Shown here: positions 33,371 through 42,642 of the stretch, piece by piece
How positions within the stretch are numbered: the stretch's first letter is position 1
Layout of the letters: each line of letters opens with the position of its first letter
Assembly (NCBI RefSeq): GCF_026745355.1
Contig: NC_079204.1
Location: 55,921,342 to 55,985,341 of the forward strand
Length of the DNA stretch: 64,000 nucleotides
Direction: 5' to 3'
Source: Beta vulgaris subsp. vulgaris
Taxonomy: Eukaryota; Streptophyta; Magnoliopsida; Caryophyllales; Amaranthaceae
Program-made: the position numbers and the translations under genes
Notes under the pieces: model-generated
Databases searched by the model: none
What the model saw: the letters and a program-made list of their open reading frames with translations, nothing else
What the model was told of the DNA's origin: nothing

Positions 33371-33751
33371 TATATGGAAAATAGGTATGTAGCCTCAGTC
33401 CTTGCATATTATGCCTTTTGCAGCTGCTGATGGGCTATGTAGAACAGTAGAAGCGTGCATCAGTTACTGCATAAGACTGACGTAGCCCTCTGAATATTTG
33501 GTTAAATGTATCAAAAGTTCAAAAGTAGTTTGAAGGATTTTAGATTCAGAAGGAAAATATTTGCAGCATAGTAAATAGGATATGGATGATTTAGGGAACA
33601 TTCTTTCATTCCTTGTGTAATATTGATGGCAGTTGATAATACAATACTACAACAATATGAAATAAACTGTAAAAGACCAAGAAACCAGCCAAGAGTCCCT
33701 GGTTGAAGTTTGATATCAGCAGGCAGGCAGATACATTAGGCGGACGCGGGT

Positions 33752-33937
33752 CTAATGGCATGTACCACTAATCAGGCCGTCACAGGAACCAGAGCAACAC
33801 CAACTCAATTCCCAGAATCCACATGGATCCCCGGCTACAGAGCACCAATCTGCACCTGCTGCCGGTGCACCAGTGACCACCACCACAATGATGGCAAGGA
33901 TAAGGACGAGAACCATAACATATATGTTTGTCTTCAT
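33752..33937 (-). CDS. Secreted single-knottin peptide B
   Basis: The peptide has 61 residues from the ATG at 33937. I prefer this start to one 7 codons upstream because it gives the MKTN-type N-terminus of peptide A. The signal segment covers residues 1 to about 28. The six cysteines are C32, C39, C47, C48, C52 and C60, and the end CDGLISGTCH matches unit 2 of the double peptides, so unit 1 is absent. Loop 2 is two residues longer and the loop after CC one shorter than in its relatives. An antimicrobial-type apoplastic peptide is inferred. Confidence 0.75.
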   Translation of the reverse strand: MKTNIYVMVLVLILAIIVVVVTGAPAAGADWCSVAGDPCGFWELSWCCSGSCDGLISGTCH

Positions 33938-34009
33938 AATCTCTGGCATGAATGACAATCTTTTTCTTTTTTTTAGTTGGAGGAAATTTTCTTCTCTTTC
34001 ATGTTAGAC

Positions 34010-34136
34010 CTCTTTATTTTTATAACCTTGAAAAAGTCAACTCATCCACATCACCACACGTTTCCAACGCGGACAGTAGTTAGCAACGAACTGCGTAGTT
34101 GCAATTTACAAATAGTGACTTTGTTATGAGGGTCAA
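34010..34136 (-). promoter_or_regulatory. Upstream region of peptide B with shared module
   Basis: On the - strand, TTGACTTTTTC is followed by GGTTATAAAAATAAAG (about 34013-34028, TATA-like), as in peptide A. The distal block at 34111-34136 reads TTGACCCTCATAACAAAGTCAC, matching the shared module. Confidence 0.5.
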
Positions 34137-34756
34137 CTTTCACATCTGAAACCTTCGCTTTAAACACAAGCTTTTATTTTGCTTTAAACCCAAGCTTTCA
34201 GTAAATAAACCAATCAATTCGATGGATATATCTCATTTTACCATGTAGAGAAAATAACTGAGGGTCTCGATGTATCGGGTTTCGATATTGCATGTATCAT
34301 GTATACTTAGTTACCTTAATTTATCTGAAGTGAACTTATTTGACCTAATTGACCTTGACGAGTCTCTATTGGACTTTTCATCAGCTATGTAACCTATATT
34401 TTTATAAGGTAAACGAGATCGCACCCATAATGAAGGGTAGAGAAGTGCATATTTTGTACGAGTCTGATGTCAAAAGGTTTATTACTTCCGTCCCAACTCA
34501 GTGTATGTCCGGATACGGTGTTATCTGCTTATATTTAGTGTGAGTCTAGCTGTATCTATAAAAATAAATTGAATTTCTGCTGTGTTGTAAATGTAATGGA
34601 GAGTGATGCTGATTTTGAGTGAGCTGTTAACTATTGGCTTTTATGTAATCGAGATTCACCTTGGGAGATCGAAGTACCAAACTGTTGTGTATTGGGCATA
34701 ATTGGCTCTTAATCGATTAGTAAGCACATCATGAATATCATACACATTTGCGCGAA

Positions 34757-35015
34757 AAGGTTCTGTTTGTTTTGGAGGAAATGTTTTCTAGTTAAACGAT
34801 TTTTCACATTTTCCGTTTTTTTATTAAACAAGGGATTTGAGATTTGAAGGAAAATTATTTTCCTCCACCCTTTTATTCTCGATATCTCAATTCTCCCCTT
34901 CTTTGCTTAATAGTTTCTCATCAACCTAATAAAGGAAAACTAATATTCATTTGCGTTCTTCATTAGAATATATTTTCCATCAAAATATCTTCTTTCAAAC
35001 AAAATGGACCTTAAA
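34757..35015. mobile_element. Candidate MITE
   Basis: The ends AAGGTTCTGTTTGTTTTGGA and (inverted) AAGGTCCATTTTGTTTGAAA are imperfect inverted repeats. No target duplication was confirmed. Confidence 0.4.
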
Positions 35016-35324
35016 TTGCGTAAAATTTTCCCGATATATCTTTCGTCTAGACTTATCTCGCCAACCTATTGATCCACCAATTTATCTCTTTACGTTGTTG
35101 GTCTTGGACCTTCACTGACTATATCAACGTTCAAAACTCTTTTTTTGGTCCGGTATTGCTAACCCGGTTGGACTTTTAAGCATATTGGCTCGTCCAGTAC
35201 CGACCTTCTTCTCAATGACATCGTTCTATTAATTTGATAGGTGATACTTCATTCGTCCCTTAAGTTCCTGCTTTTTTTAGGTGTCTCAAGAAAATGAAAA
35301 TATGCATGTTTTTATACCGTAGGG

Positions 35325-35725
35325 GTGTTAACGAGCTGAGCCGAGAGCGAGCTCGGTTTGTTCGGCTCGCCTTGTTACACTTTTACTCGAACTTGAGCTG
35401 AGTCTCGAGCTTTCTAGAGCTTAAATTTTCTAGTTCAATTTACCTTAAAACTCAATTTGAGTTAAAAAGATTATATTATTATATTAAATATTTTATAAAT
35501 AGGTCTAGACTACTTTGAGTTGTTTACAAGTATTGTACACAATTTAAGTATAACTTTTCATTTATTTTGTATAATATGAAAAATAACATAGCTAAAATAT
35601 ATTTCGAGCCTGCTCACGAACTTTCCGAATTTAACTTTGCTATATTCTGCTCTAGAAAATTTCGAGCCGAGCTCGAATAATTTGCAAGCCAAACTATTGC
35701 CAGGCAAGCTCATTAACACCCTAAC
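35325..35725. mobile_element. Foldback element with GGGTGTTAACGAGC ends
   Basis: TAGGGGTGTTAACGAGCTGAG and (inverted) TTAGGGTGTTAATGAGCTTG are terminal inverted repeats. The interior has repeated GAGCTCG/CGAGCC motifs near both ends. Boundaries are good to a few bases. Confidence 0.6.
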
Positions 35726-35848
35726 CAAAGACGAGTGAAATAAAAGCAATAAACATCAAGACATGATACAGAAAAAACACAATAACAGTATTGGTGCAGG
35801 GAAATATCACAAAGATAAATGGTATGCACGATTGCACGCATTGATATA

Positions 35849-36105
35849 CTTCCTCCGTTTCTTTTTACTTGCAACGGTTTGACTTTTACACTATTCACCA
35901 ACTCTACTTAATTTATGTTTGGTGATTTATAGTTAAGGAAAAATATATTCGTGTGGGATGTTGTTGGATTCGTATGAATGTATGTTTTTCGAATATATAC
36001 TTTTTATAATATTTATTTATCGGTAATTAAACTTATTGATGGTTGAAATTATGCATTGACAAGCGTGAAAGTCAAATTGTTGCAAGTAAAAAGAAACAGA
36101 GGAAG
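35849..36105. mobile_element. Stowaway-type MITE
   Basis: The ends CTTCCTCCGTTTCTTTTTAC and GTAAAAAGAAACAGAGGAAG are flanked by TA at 35847-35848 and 36106-36107. The length is 257 bp. It lies about 160 bp beyond the 3' end of peptide gene C. Confidence 0.85.
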
Positions 36106-36262
36106 TATGCTATAGTAGCAGTATTATGTAGAATGACCATGAATGATCTTATTACAAAACCACGCAATCTTCAATACTTACAGATCTAGTACCGTAGTAC
36201 GTAGGAGTTATTATTTTATTATTCGGGCAGAGAAATTCAGTATGCAATCAAGTTTAGACAGT

Positions 36263-36532
36263 TTAATGGCATGTACCACTAAACCAGTTATCGCAGGTGT
36301 AGCCGGGGCAACACGATTGCAAGATACCACAAGATGCTCCAGCTCCTGGGCACCCTATGCATCTGCCCCAGTTCCAGCAAGCAGTTCCTGGGCAACATTC
36401 TTCATCTGAACCGCAACTCTCATCTATTCCTTTGCAACTCTGAGCAGCCGCAGTCGTCGTCGCCGCCATTACAATGCTAAGCAGCAGCAGAACTCCATAA
36501 TACTTCTTTGTGTTCATCATCTTTGTTGCCAT
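36263..36532 (-). CDS. Secreted double-knottin cysteine-rich peptide C
   Basis: The peptide has 89 residues. MATKMMNTKK is used as the start, and the inner Met5 or Met6 is equally possible. The signal peptide runs to about Ala30, before Gln31. Twelve cysteines form two units: C33, C40, C46, C47, C52, C58 and C61, C68, C74, C75, C80, C88. Both units keep C-x6-C-x5-CC-x4-C. The loop before the last Cys of unit 1 is only five residues, against fifteen in peptide A, making this the most compact member. The C-terminus CDNWFSGTCH matches A, B and D. A secreted defence peptide is inferred. Confidence 0.85.
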   Translation of the reverse strand: MATKMMNTKKYYGVLLLLSIVMAATTTAAAQSCKGIDESCGSDEECCPGTACWNWGRCIGCPGAGASCGILQSCCPGYTCDNWFSGTCH

Positions 36533-36564
36533 AAATGTTGCTCTTTCCTCTAGTTTTGGGTTCC

Positions 36565-36755
36565 CTTATTATAACATTAGCTTCTATGAACTGGCTCCTG
36601 AATCCCCTATGTAACATATGACGTCCCAAATTATTATTCAAATCATTGTCAATGTATGTTATGTATATCTATTTGTGTCCAATGTGGATATGACCTGGAC
36701 TAGGTTAGTTTCTTATTGGATAATTGTTATAAATGACTTTGATATAAAGGTCAAG
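36565..36755 (-). promoter_or_regulatory. Upstream region of peptide C with shared module
   Basis: A TATA-like TTATAATAAG lies at 36565-36574 on the - strand. At 36731-36755 the block TTGACCTTTATATCAAAGTCATTT corresponds to the shared module. ATGACGTC lies at about 36618. The TTGAC next to the TATA seen in A and B is missing. Confidence 0.45.
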
Positions 36756-37200
36756 CATTTGTATAATACGTGGGATTTACAATGGCTGGAAAGAGTAACA
36801 ATTAAATCCTTTTCAACCAATTAAAATATTTAAAAAGTTATTTTGGTTTTTTTTATTCCCAAACTTCTTCTATTTTTCTGGGGTTGTGAGGAGATTATAT
36901 TTTTTCGTGTCACATCGATTATAAAAAATAGAAATATTTCCTACGATTTTATAACCTTTGATATAAAGGTCAAGCATATAAAATGCAAATGATTACAGTT
37001 GTGTAATACGTAGGATTTACAATGGCCGGAAAGGACAACAATTATATCCTTTTCAACCAATTAAAATATATTAAAAGTTATTTTGTTTTTTTTTTTAAAT
37101 TTTCAAAATCCTTCTATTTTGTGGGGTTGTGAGAGGATTATATTTTTATGTGTCACATCGATTATAGAGAATAGAAATATTTCCTACCATTTTATAACTT
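36735..37200. repeat. Tandem duplication of about 220-240 bp upstream of peptide C
   Basis: GATATAAAGGTCAAGCAT at 36741 and again at 36960 starts two similar segments. Each contains GGATTTACAATGGC, CCTTTTCAACCAATTAAAAT and TGTGTCACATCGATTATA. The duplication copies part of the shared upstream block. Confidence 0.8.
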
Positions 37201-37412
37201 TCAATGTCAATGCCCTAGTTAACAATAATGTATGACGTCCCAGTTCCTGACAATAGTTCCTAACAATATTATTGTTCTAATACGTCCCAGTTTTTTTTTT
37301 TTTTTGACAAGAAGAAAAATAATTCCTGAAAAATCAAAAATTCCAACATAGGTATATAACACCTTAGAACTAGATACATCGCAGGTTTGATGAAAAATAG
37401 CCTTAATAAAAA

Positions 37413-37907
37413 GGATAAATTGCATCTTACCACCTAAATAGACTTTTCATGTTTTTAGAAACTCCCACCTTAATGATTTTTTTTTTTATAAATTTCCACC
37501 TATCATTTTCAGTTTTATTAAAAACTCCCACCACTTAACGATTTTTGTTAAATATCGTTAACAAAACCGTTTAGTGGGTCCCTCGTATACATTTTGTTAA
37601 CAAAATCGAACTTGAAATAGTTGCAAGTCTTTCCAAATAGTTATAATTCATTCCAAACTTGCTCCAAAATTGTTGAGATTTTGCCCTTAAATTAATGAAA
37701 TTGACTTCGATTTCAGCGTAAATTAATAATAAAATGCATATGTGAGGTCTACTTAACGGTTTTGTTAACGAAATTTTACAAAAATCGTTACGTGGTGGGA
37801 ATTTTTAATAAAATTGGAAATGGTAGGTGGAAATTTCTAAAAAAAATTCATTAAGGTGGGAGTTTCTAAAAACGTGAAAAGTTCAGGTGGTTTTGAACAA
37901 AAAATCC
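37413..37907. mobile_element. MULE-type MITE with about 130-bp inverted ends
   Basis: A perfect 9-bp duplication, TAATAAAAA, lies at 37404-37412 and 37908-37916. The element starts GGATAAATTG and ends AAAAAATCC. The inverted arms share ACTCCCACCTTAATGA and AAATTTCCACCTA blocks. The length is 495 bp, with no coding sequence. Confidence 0.85.
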
Positions 37908-38120
37908 TAATAAAAAACTTCATGTGAAGCAATACAATCTGTGAGTTCATCCTGATTCGGCTTAGCTTTCGCTGATGCATAGTCATTTGGGTGAAAATAC
38001 TTCTGTGGTCTTCTAGATTCTTACAGAGAGTAGTGATTGTTAGATCTTCCTTCTTCATTAGACGAACAAAAAAAGAAATGGAACATCCTAAAATAAATAC
38101 AATCTTAATGATGGGATATA

Positions 38121-38215
38121 AACCCTCCCAAGGAGAAACCCCTAGAGAGAAAAAACCCTCCCAAGGAGAAACCCCTAGAGAGAAAAAACCCTCCCAAAGA
38201 GAAACCCTAGAGGGA
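38121..38215. repeat. Three-copy 33-bp tandem repeat
   Basis: The unit AACCCTCCCAAGGAGAAACC plus CCTAGAGAGAAAA repeats at 38121, 38154 and 38187, the last copy slightly shortened. Since 33 is divisible by three it translates as an 11-residue repeat on the - strand, but no protein family is recognisable. Confidence 0.8.
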
Positions 38216-38291
38216 ATCGTTCGAGTACTATATTGAGCAATTCCTGACAACATTAATAGGTATAGGAATTCACTATTATTGGTAGGCACTG

Positions 38292-38466
38292 CAGTGACGG
38301 ATTCAGAATATGTAAGTGGGGTCGAAATAAAATTTCTAGGTTTTAGTGGGTTCAAACAATTAATTTTACAAGAAAATTTTCAAAAAGTATCAAATTATAT
38401 AAGGAAAATTTTCAAAATTTCTAGATTTAAATAGGGTCAGCTGACCCCACTAATACTAACATGCAT
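38292..38466. mobile_element. Small hAT-like remnant
   Basis: The ends CAGTGACGGATTCAG and (inverted) CAGGGGCGTATGCATG resemble the ends of the hAT element at 46459-57911. Inside are GTGGGGTC and GGGTCAGCTGACCCC. The target duplication is unclear. Confidence 0.5.
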
Positions 38467-38599
38467 ACGCCCCTGGTAGGTAGGCTTGCTGATATAGTTT
38501 TTCTGTTTTTTAGATGCAACATTTGTTTTTATAGTGAGTGGGTTAAATTAATTAAATGTCACTTCTAAAAAAACAGAGATAATATATTCCGCATATCGA

Positions 38600-38700
38600 C
38601 TAAACGTGTGGTCGCACGCGACACGAACTCAAGGCACTACAAGAACCCCCAGCTCCTGGGGACGATGATCATCTTCCCCAGTCGCAACTCCTAGCCTACC
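38600..38700 (-). pseudogene. Decayed knottin-peptide gene
   Basis: On the - strand this matches the middle of peptide gene C, covering the unit 1/unit 2 junction (a WGR triplet, then PGAG, then SC). A stop codon replaces the Cys that should follow, and no signal peptide or C-terminus remains. Its upstream block (38788-38812) still matches the shared module. Confidence 0.7.
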
Positions 38701-38787
38701 GAATAATGGCATCTTCTCTGATAATATTGCAATCGAAGTCAACGCCTCCACATGTATCTAATGTTACCATTGGATGATTAATATTAG

Positions 38788-38812
38788 TAATGACTTTGTT
38801 TTGTGGGTCAAA
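38788..38812 (-). promoter_or_regulatory. Shared upstream module at the knottin remnant
   Basis: On the - strand TTGACCCACAAAACAAAGTCATTA closely matches the block upstream of peptide D, which shows that the remnant was once a full gene copy. Confidence 0.45.
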
Positions 38813-39264
38813 TTTATTTAATATTAGCCTTCGTCCCCGATAATTAAGAAATCAATTCAATATATAGCATGATCAGTTATCTCATGTAGAGACAATACAA
38901 ATTTCACTTTCATCTGAAATATTCTTAATTCAGTCTTTTCATTGTTTATTTTTGAAGTTATGATGTATAGCAAATTATCTAAATAATATATGTGAGTGAC
39001 ATATTGATAAAGGAAGAGAAATTAGTTCATTTTATAAGGGTAAGAGGTTACTCCCCTTATTGCCATATAGTTTTAAGGTGAAATCTTCTTTACTCTTGTA
39101 AAAGGACTCTCTTTCCAACTGATGGGTGGCTGCAGCCGAGATATTTCATTGCCCAAAAAACAAAAACCATTACGACATGTTGGATGCAATGCAAATTCTT
39201 AGAAAAGACCGTTTGACAGTTACTCAAGTACTAAAAGGCGGATCAAGATAATAGTTAGGATTTT

Positions 39265-39602
39265 TTTCTACGTTATACCTTTGTGTTTCTCTGTTTTATA
39301 CGTTGTAATCCAATATTTTTTAAATTCCACATGATACCCTTGGACTTATTAGATTTTTTGCACTTTGTCCTTACTATTAACTCGAAGGCAAATATTTTGT
39401 CCATAATTTATAATCTAATGAATTAATCTTGCTTATAAGATGTGTCATTTAATAATAGTAAGCTATGAACAATTTAGCGCAGCTCCTAAGATCACAAAAA
39501 TGTAAGAAAAAAGCTATGTTTAAGGATACAATGTAGAACTTTTAAAAGCTTGGGCTACAATATAGAAAATGGAGTAACATGGGAGTATAATGTAGAAAAT
39601 GT
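39265..39602. mobile_element. MITE with about 55-bp inverted ends
   Basis: TTTCTACGTTATACCTTTGT at the left and, inverted, TTTCTACATTATACTCCCAT at the right continue in parallel for about 55 bp. It resembles the element at 15570-15888 in style. Confidence 0.6.
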
Positions 39603-39752
39603 TATTACTTTTGAGTAATAGTAATGTATTTAAGGTCATTTGGTTATTAGCTATGATTTCGCATTATTAGTTATGGTACTTAGTTAGTTAATATGGTTTT
39701 TATATAATAGCTTCTCTTTTTGGCGTGTTTACTGACTAATTGGATATTATTA

Positions 39753-40134
39753 GGCTATGTTCAGTTCACCTTATTTTTGCTTATTTCAGATCTAATCAGA
39801 TCAGATCAGATCAGATCAGAAAAAATAAGTTCAGATCAGATCAGTTCAAATTATGCTTATATTTAAAAATCACTATATCTTTCATTACATATTAGTAAAA
39901 ATTATAATAATTGAATATTAATAAAGTACTCATTGAGACGAATCAAACAAGACCCCACATGACTATATTTTTTCTTATATCTTGAGAAAAATCTAAAAGA
40001 TAAGATCTTGTAATCAGAAAAAATAAGTTCAGATCAGTTCAGATCAGATCAGATCAGAAAAAATAAGTTCAGATCAGATCAGATAAGTTCAGATCAGAAA
40101 ATTTCAGGTGAACTAAACATAGCCTTAGTTACGG
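39753..40134. mobile_element. Harbinger/Tourist-type MITE with GATCA repeats
   Basis: The ends GGCTATGTTCAGTTCACCT and (inverted) GGCTATGTTTAGTTCACCTG are flanked by TTA at 39750-39752 and 40135-40137. The subterminal regions are tandem arrays of AGATC/GATCA pentamers on both sides. The length is 382 bp. A truncated relative lies at 61467. Confidence 0.82.
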
Positions 40135-40454
40135 TATAATAGTTTCTCTTTTTGACCCAACCAACTTGAAAATCATCACATTTATTGCAATGAATTGGGA
40201 TTATGGGAAATTTTTGGGAAAATTATTAACTACTACCTCGATCCGGTATCAATAGACTAAGTTTAATTGATTATTGGCACAGAGTTTTAGCAGTTTAATT
40301 TGACTTCTTTATTTTAACGTTGGTAGTTGGTAGTGTGCTTTTTATTTATTATAATCGGTGGATTGTGGGATTTAACATTTTGAATTAAGATTTAATGGTA
40401 TAGGGAGTTGTTATTTTTATTATAGTCGGATTTCCTATGAAGAGAGTAAAATAA

Positions 40455-40548
40455 TACTACTTGCGTTTCATATTATTTGCAATGATTTGACATAAAATGT
40501 GAGTAGAAAATGTCTAATAGTTGCAAATAATATTAAACAGATGTAGTA
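40455..40548. mobile_element. Short degenerate Stowaway-type MITE
   Basis: TACTACTTGCGTTTCATATT and its rough inverse AATATTAAACAGATGTAGTA bound a 94-bp hairpin-like segment. Confidence 0.45.
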
Positions 40549-40776
40549 ATAAATTTGTGGGATCATGTCATTTTTAATAAATGTATCAATTTGGCTATGA
40601 ATGACTATATGCATTAAACGCTATTTGTTCTGTATCTTGTGTAAACAATGGATTGAAATTACTTGTATTTTTCAGAAACATAATTAAGATAGTAAAATTG
40701 TTTTACATTGTTGGCCAATCTCCAGAGAACTCATTGTTCTTCGATGAAAAGATCGCGCAAAACATGATAATATAAT

Positions 40777-40917
40777 TGTTAGGCGTATTGGGCCATAGCC
40801 CATTAGGTTAAGTTGTGTTAGGTTAGATTTATGTTATGTTTCTATATATAAAGGGTTGTAATCTTTATGATATGAAACAAGCAATAATACAACACATCTC
40901 TTCTCTCTAATTTATCA
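40777..40917 (+). repeat. Left LTR of the TRIM
   Basis: It is 141 bp, with CTATATATAAAGG as a TATA-like promoter. It matches the right LTR at 41834-41974 by eye. Confidence 0.88.
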
Positions 40918-41127
40918 TGGTATCAGAGCGGACGATCTTGGCCCGTTATGAAATGCAAGATGGAAGGTGTTGAAGATCTGTTTGGAGCAAAATAAGCCCA
41001 ACAGAATTGTAATGGCCCCAAGAAGGGGCCCAGTTGACCTCATGTTGGAAGTCTGGAGAGAGCCCAATGAGGATGTTGTGACCTATCCAAATTGCAAGAT
41101 TAAAGGTGGCTCACATGTGAGGGGGAG

Positions 41128-41323
41128 TGTTAAGAGTAAAGCCCACATGTGAGTTAGAAATAATTGTCCCACATTGAAGAATTAGAGAGAGAATGACTAA
41201 CATATAGATTGGTGGGTTACTCCACCTATCACCAATTGGTTTTAGGATGGAACCTTACCAACCTTGTATGTGGTCACTCTCTCCTCCAACATGGGCTTGT
41301 GTGTGGCCCAGTGAAGTTTATCA
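41128..41323 (+). repeat. Foreign LTR-like segment inside the TRIM
   Basis: TGTTAAGAGTAAAGC...GTTTATCA is about 196 bp, preceded by GTGAGGGGGAG (polypurine-tract-like) and followed directly by TGGTATCAGAGC at 41324. It thus has the signals of both a 3' and a 5' LTR but is unrelated in sequence to the outer LTRs. Confidence 0.65.
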
Positions 41324-41833
41324 TGGTATCAGAGCTATAGTGGATTCTTCACATCTTCATTCTTTTGTCTCATGTGAGACTTATAATGGATCAATTAATT
41401 ATTCTTCTTTTCTTCAAAAATTTAGTGTTTTTTTGTTTGGTATTCTGTTCAGATCTGTTTCAAAACAGATCAGTTTCTTTCAAATTGTCGATGATGTTCA
41501 TTCCATCGAAAAATTTGTTCTTTGTTTCTGTGATGATGATCATTCCATCACAACTTTCACAAACATTGGTTCTTTCGTCTCAATTTCAGATCTGTTTCAA
41601 AACAGATTGTGAGACATGTTTTGGCTCTCCGTGTGTCGTGAGACACGGTTTATGGGTTCTCCTTGTACCTTGAGACGAGGTTTGTTCATTGAAGAATTGA
41701 AGAATTGCAGATTTGAAGATTTCAAGAATTGAAGATTTGAGTAATAATTGAAGAATTTGAGTTTTTTTTTTCCTAATAATTGTGATTGTCCAATCGTAAC
41801 GTTCGTGTTACTGCCGTTACGATTGCGGGAGGG

Positions 41834-41974
41834 TGTTAGGCGTATTGGGCCATAGCCCATTAGGTTAAGTTGTGTTAGGTTAGATTTATGTTATGTTTCT
41901 ATATATAAAGGGTTGTAATCTTTATGATATGAAACAAGCAATAATACAACACATCTCTTCTCTCTAATTTATCA
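41834..41974 (+). repeat. Right LTR of the TRIM
   Basis: This 141-bp partner of 40777-40917 is followed by the second copy of ATAAT at 41975-41979. Confidence 0.88.
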
Positions 41975-42202
41975 ATAATTCATAAACAAATAGAGACAAA
42001 GTAAATAAGAAAAATTTGGCACGCACACTTCATTAATAAAACAAACAATACTTAATACAAGATTACAAGTGCAAGACAATAGTAAACCACAAGAAATTAA
42101 ACCAGATGGGATGAATCTCGTCTACAATATTGCACTTAGTCGCTCATTTAATCCAAAAAACAAGCAACTGAGCATGTAGTCTAGCAGAAGAATTAGGCGG
42201 CG

Positions 42203-42421
42203 TTAATGGCATGTACCACTAAACCAGCCATCACAAGATAACGAAGTGCAACACGATAAGAATACATGACAAGGATCATCAACTCCTTGGCACGTTACAT
42301 CGAACCCCGAGAGAATCAAACGTCTTCCTTCGGTATTCTGAGCAGCCGCATTAGTGCCGAACAACACGAAAATGGCAACGATGACGAGAAGAACATCAAC
42401 ATATTTGTTTATCTTCATCAT
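42203..42421 (-). CDS. Secreted single-knottin peptide D
   Basis: The peptide has 72 residues, starting MMKINKYVDV, with a signal peptide to about Ala27 before Gln28. A 15-residue Cys-free stretch (29-43, with Arg33-Arg34) precedes six cysteines, C44, C51, C57, C58, C63 and C71, and the end CDGWFSGTCH. It therefore keeps unit 2 and has lost unit 1, the Cys-free stretch probably marking where unit 1 was deleted. The Arg-Arg pair could be a processing site. An apoplastic peptide is inferred. Confidence 0.78.
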   Translation of the reverse strand: MMKINKYVDVLLVIVAIFVLFGTNAAAQNTEGRRLILSGFDVTCQGVDDPCHVFLSCCTSLSCDGWFSGTCH

Positions 42422-42479
42422 CTGATTTGGTGCTATAGAAAAAATATTTTCTTTGCAAATTGCAATGCTCCATCATAAC

Positions 42480-42634
42480 CAATTTATAACAATCAAAATG
42501 GATGTCCTGTCAATTAATAATGACGTATCTTCTTTAATAATATAATTATGCAATCTAAGTCAATGCCTCCTGATGCATCCAATGTGAACATTGTTGGATG
42601 ATTAGTATTATTAATGACTTTGTAATGAGGGTCA
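42480..42634 (-). promoter_or_regulatory. Upstream region of peptide D with shared module
   Basis: TATA-like GTTATAAATTGG lies at about 42480-42490 on the - strand. The block at 42611-42634 (ATGACCCTCATTACAAAGTCATTA) is nearly identical to that of peptide A. Confidence 0.5.
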
Positions 42635-42642
42635 TGTTTATC

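Larger units (their letters stand above)
40777..41974 (+). mobile_element. TRIM-like small LTR retroelement, mosaic interior
   Basis: Two essentially identical 141-bp LTRs (40777-40917 and 41834-41974, TGTTAGG...TTTATCA) are flanked by a 5-bp duplication, ATAAT. A primer-binding site TGGTATCAGAGC (initiator-Met tRNA type) follows the left LTR at 40918. GGGAGGG precedes the right LTR as a polypurine tract. There is no gag or pol, so it depends on other elements. The interior contains a second, unrelated LTR-like segment with its own flanking signals (41128-41323). Confidence 0.88.

Noticed and set aside
38121..38215. CRISPR-like regular repeat
   Set aside because: The units are directly adjacent with no unique spacers, and the genome is eukaryotic.
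37837..38355. 172-residue - strand frame with an 11-residue repeat
   Set aside because: The repeat is a 33-bp DNA tandem repeat, and the frame runs across the MULE end and a hAT-like end, so it is unlikely to be a gene.
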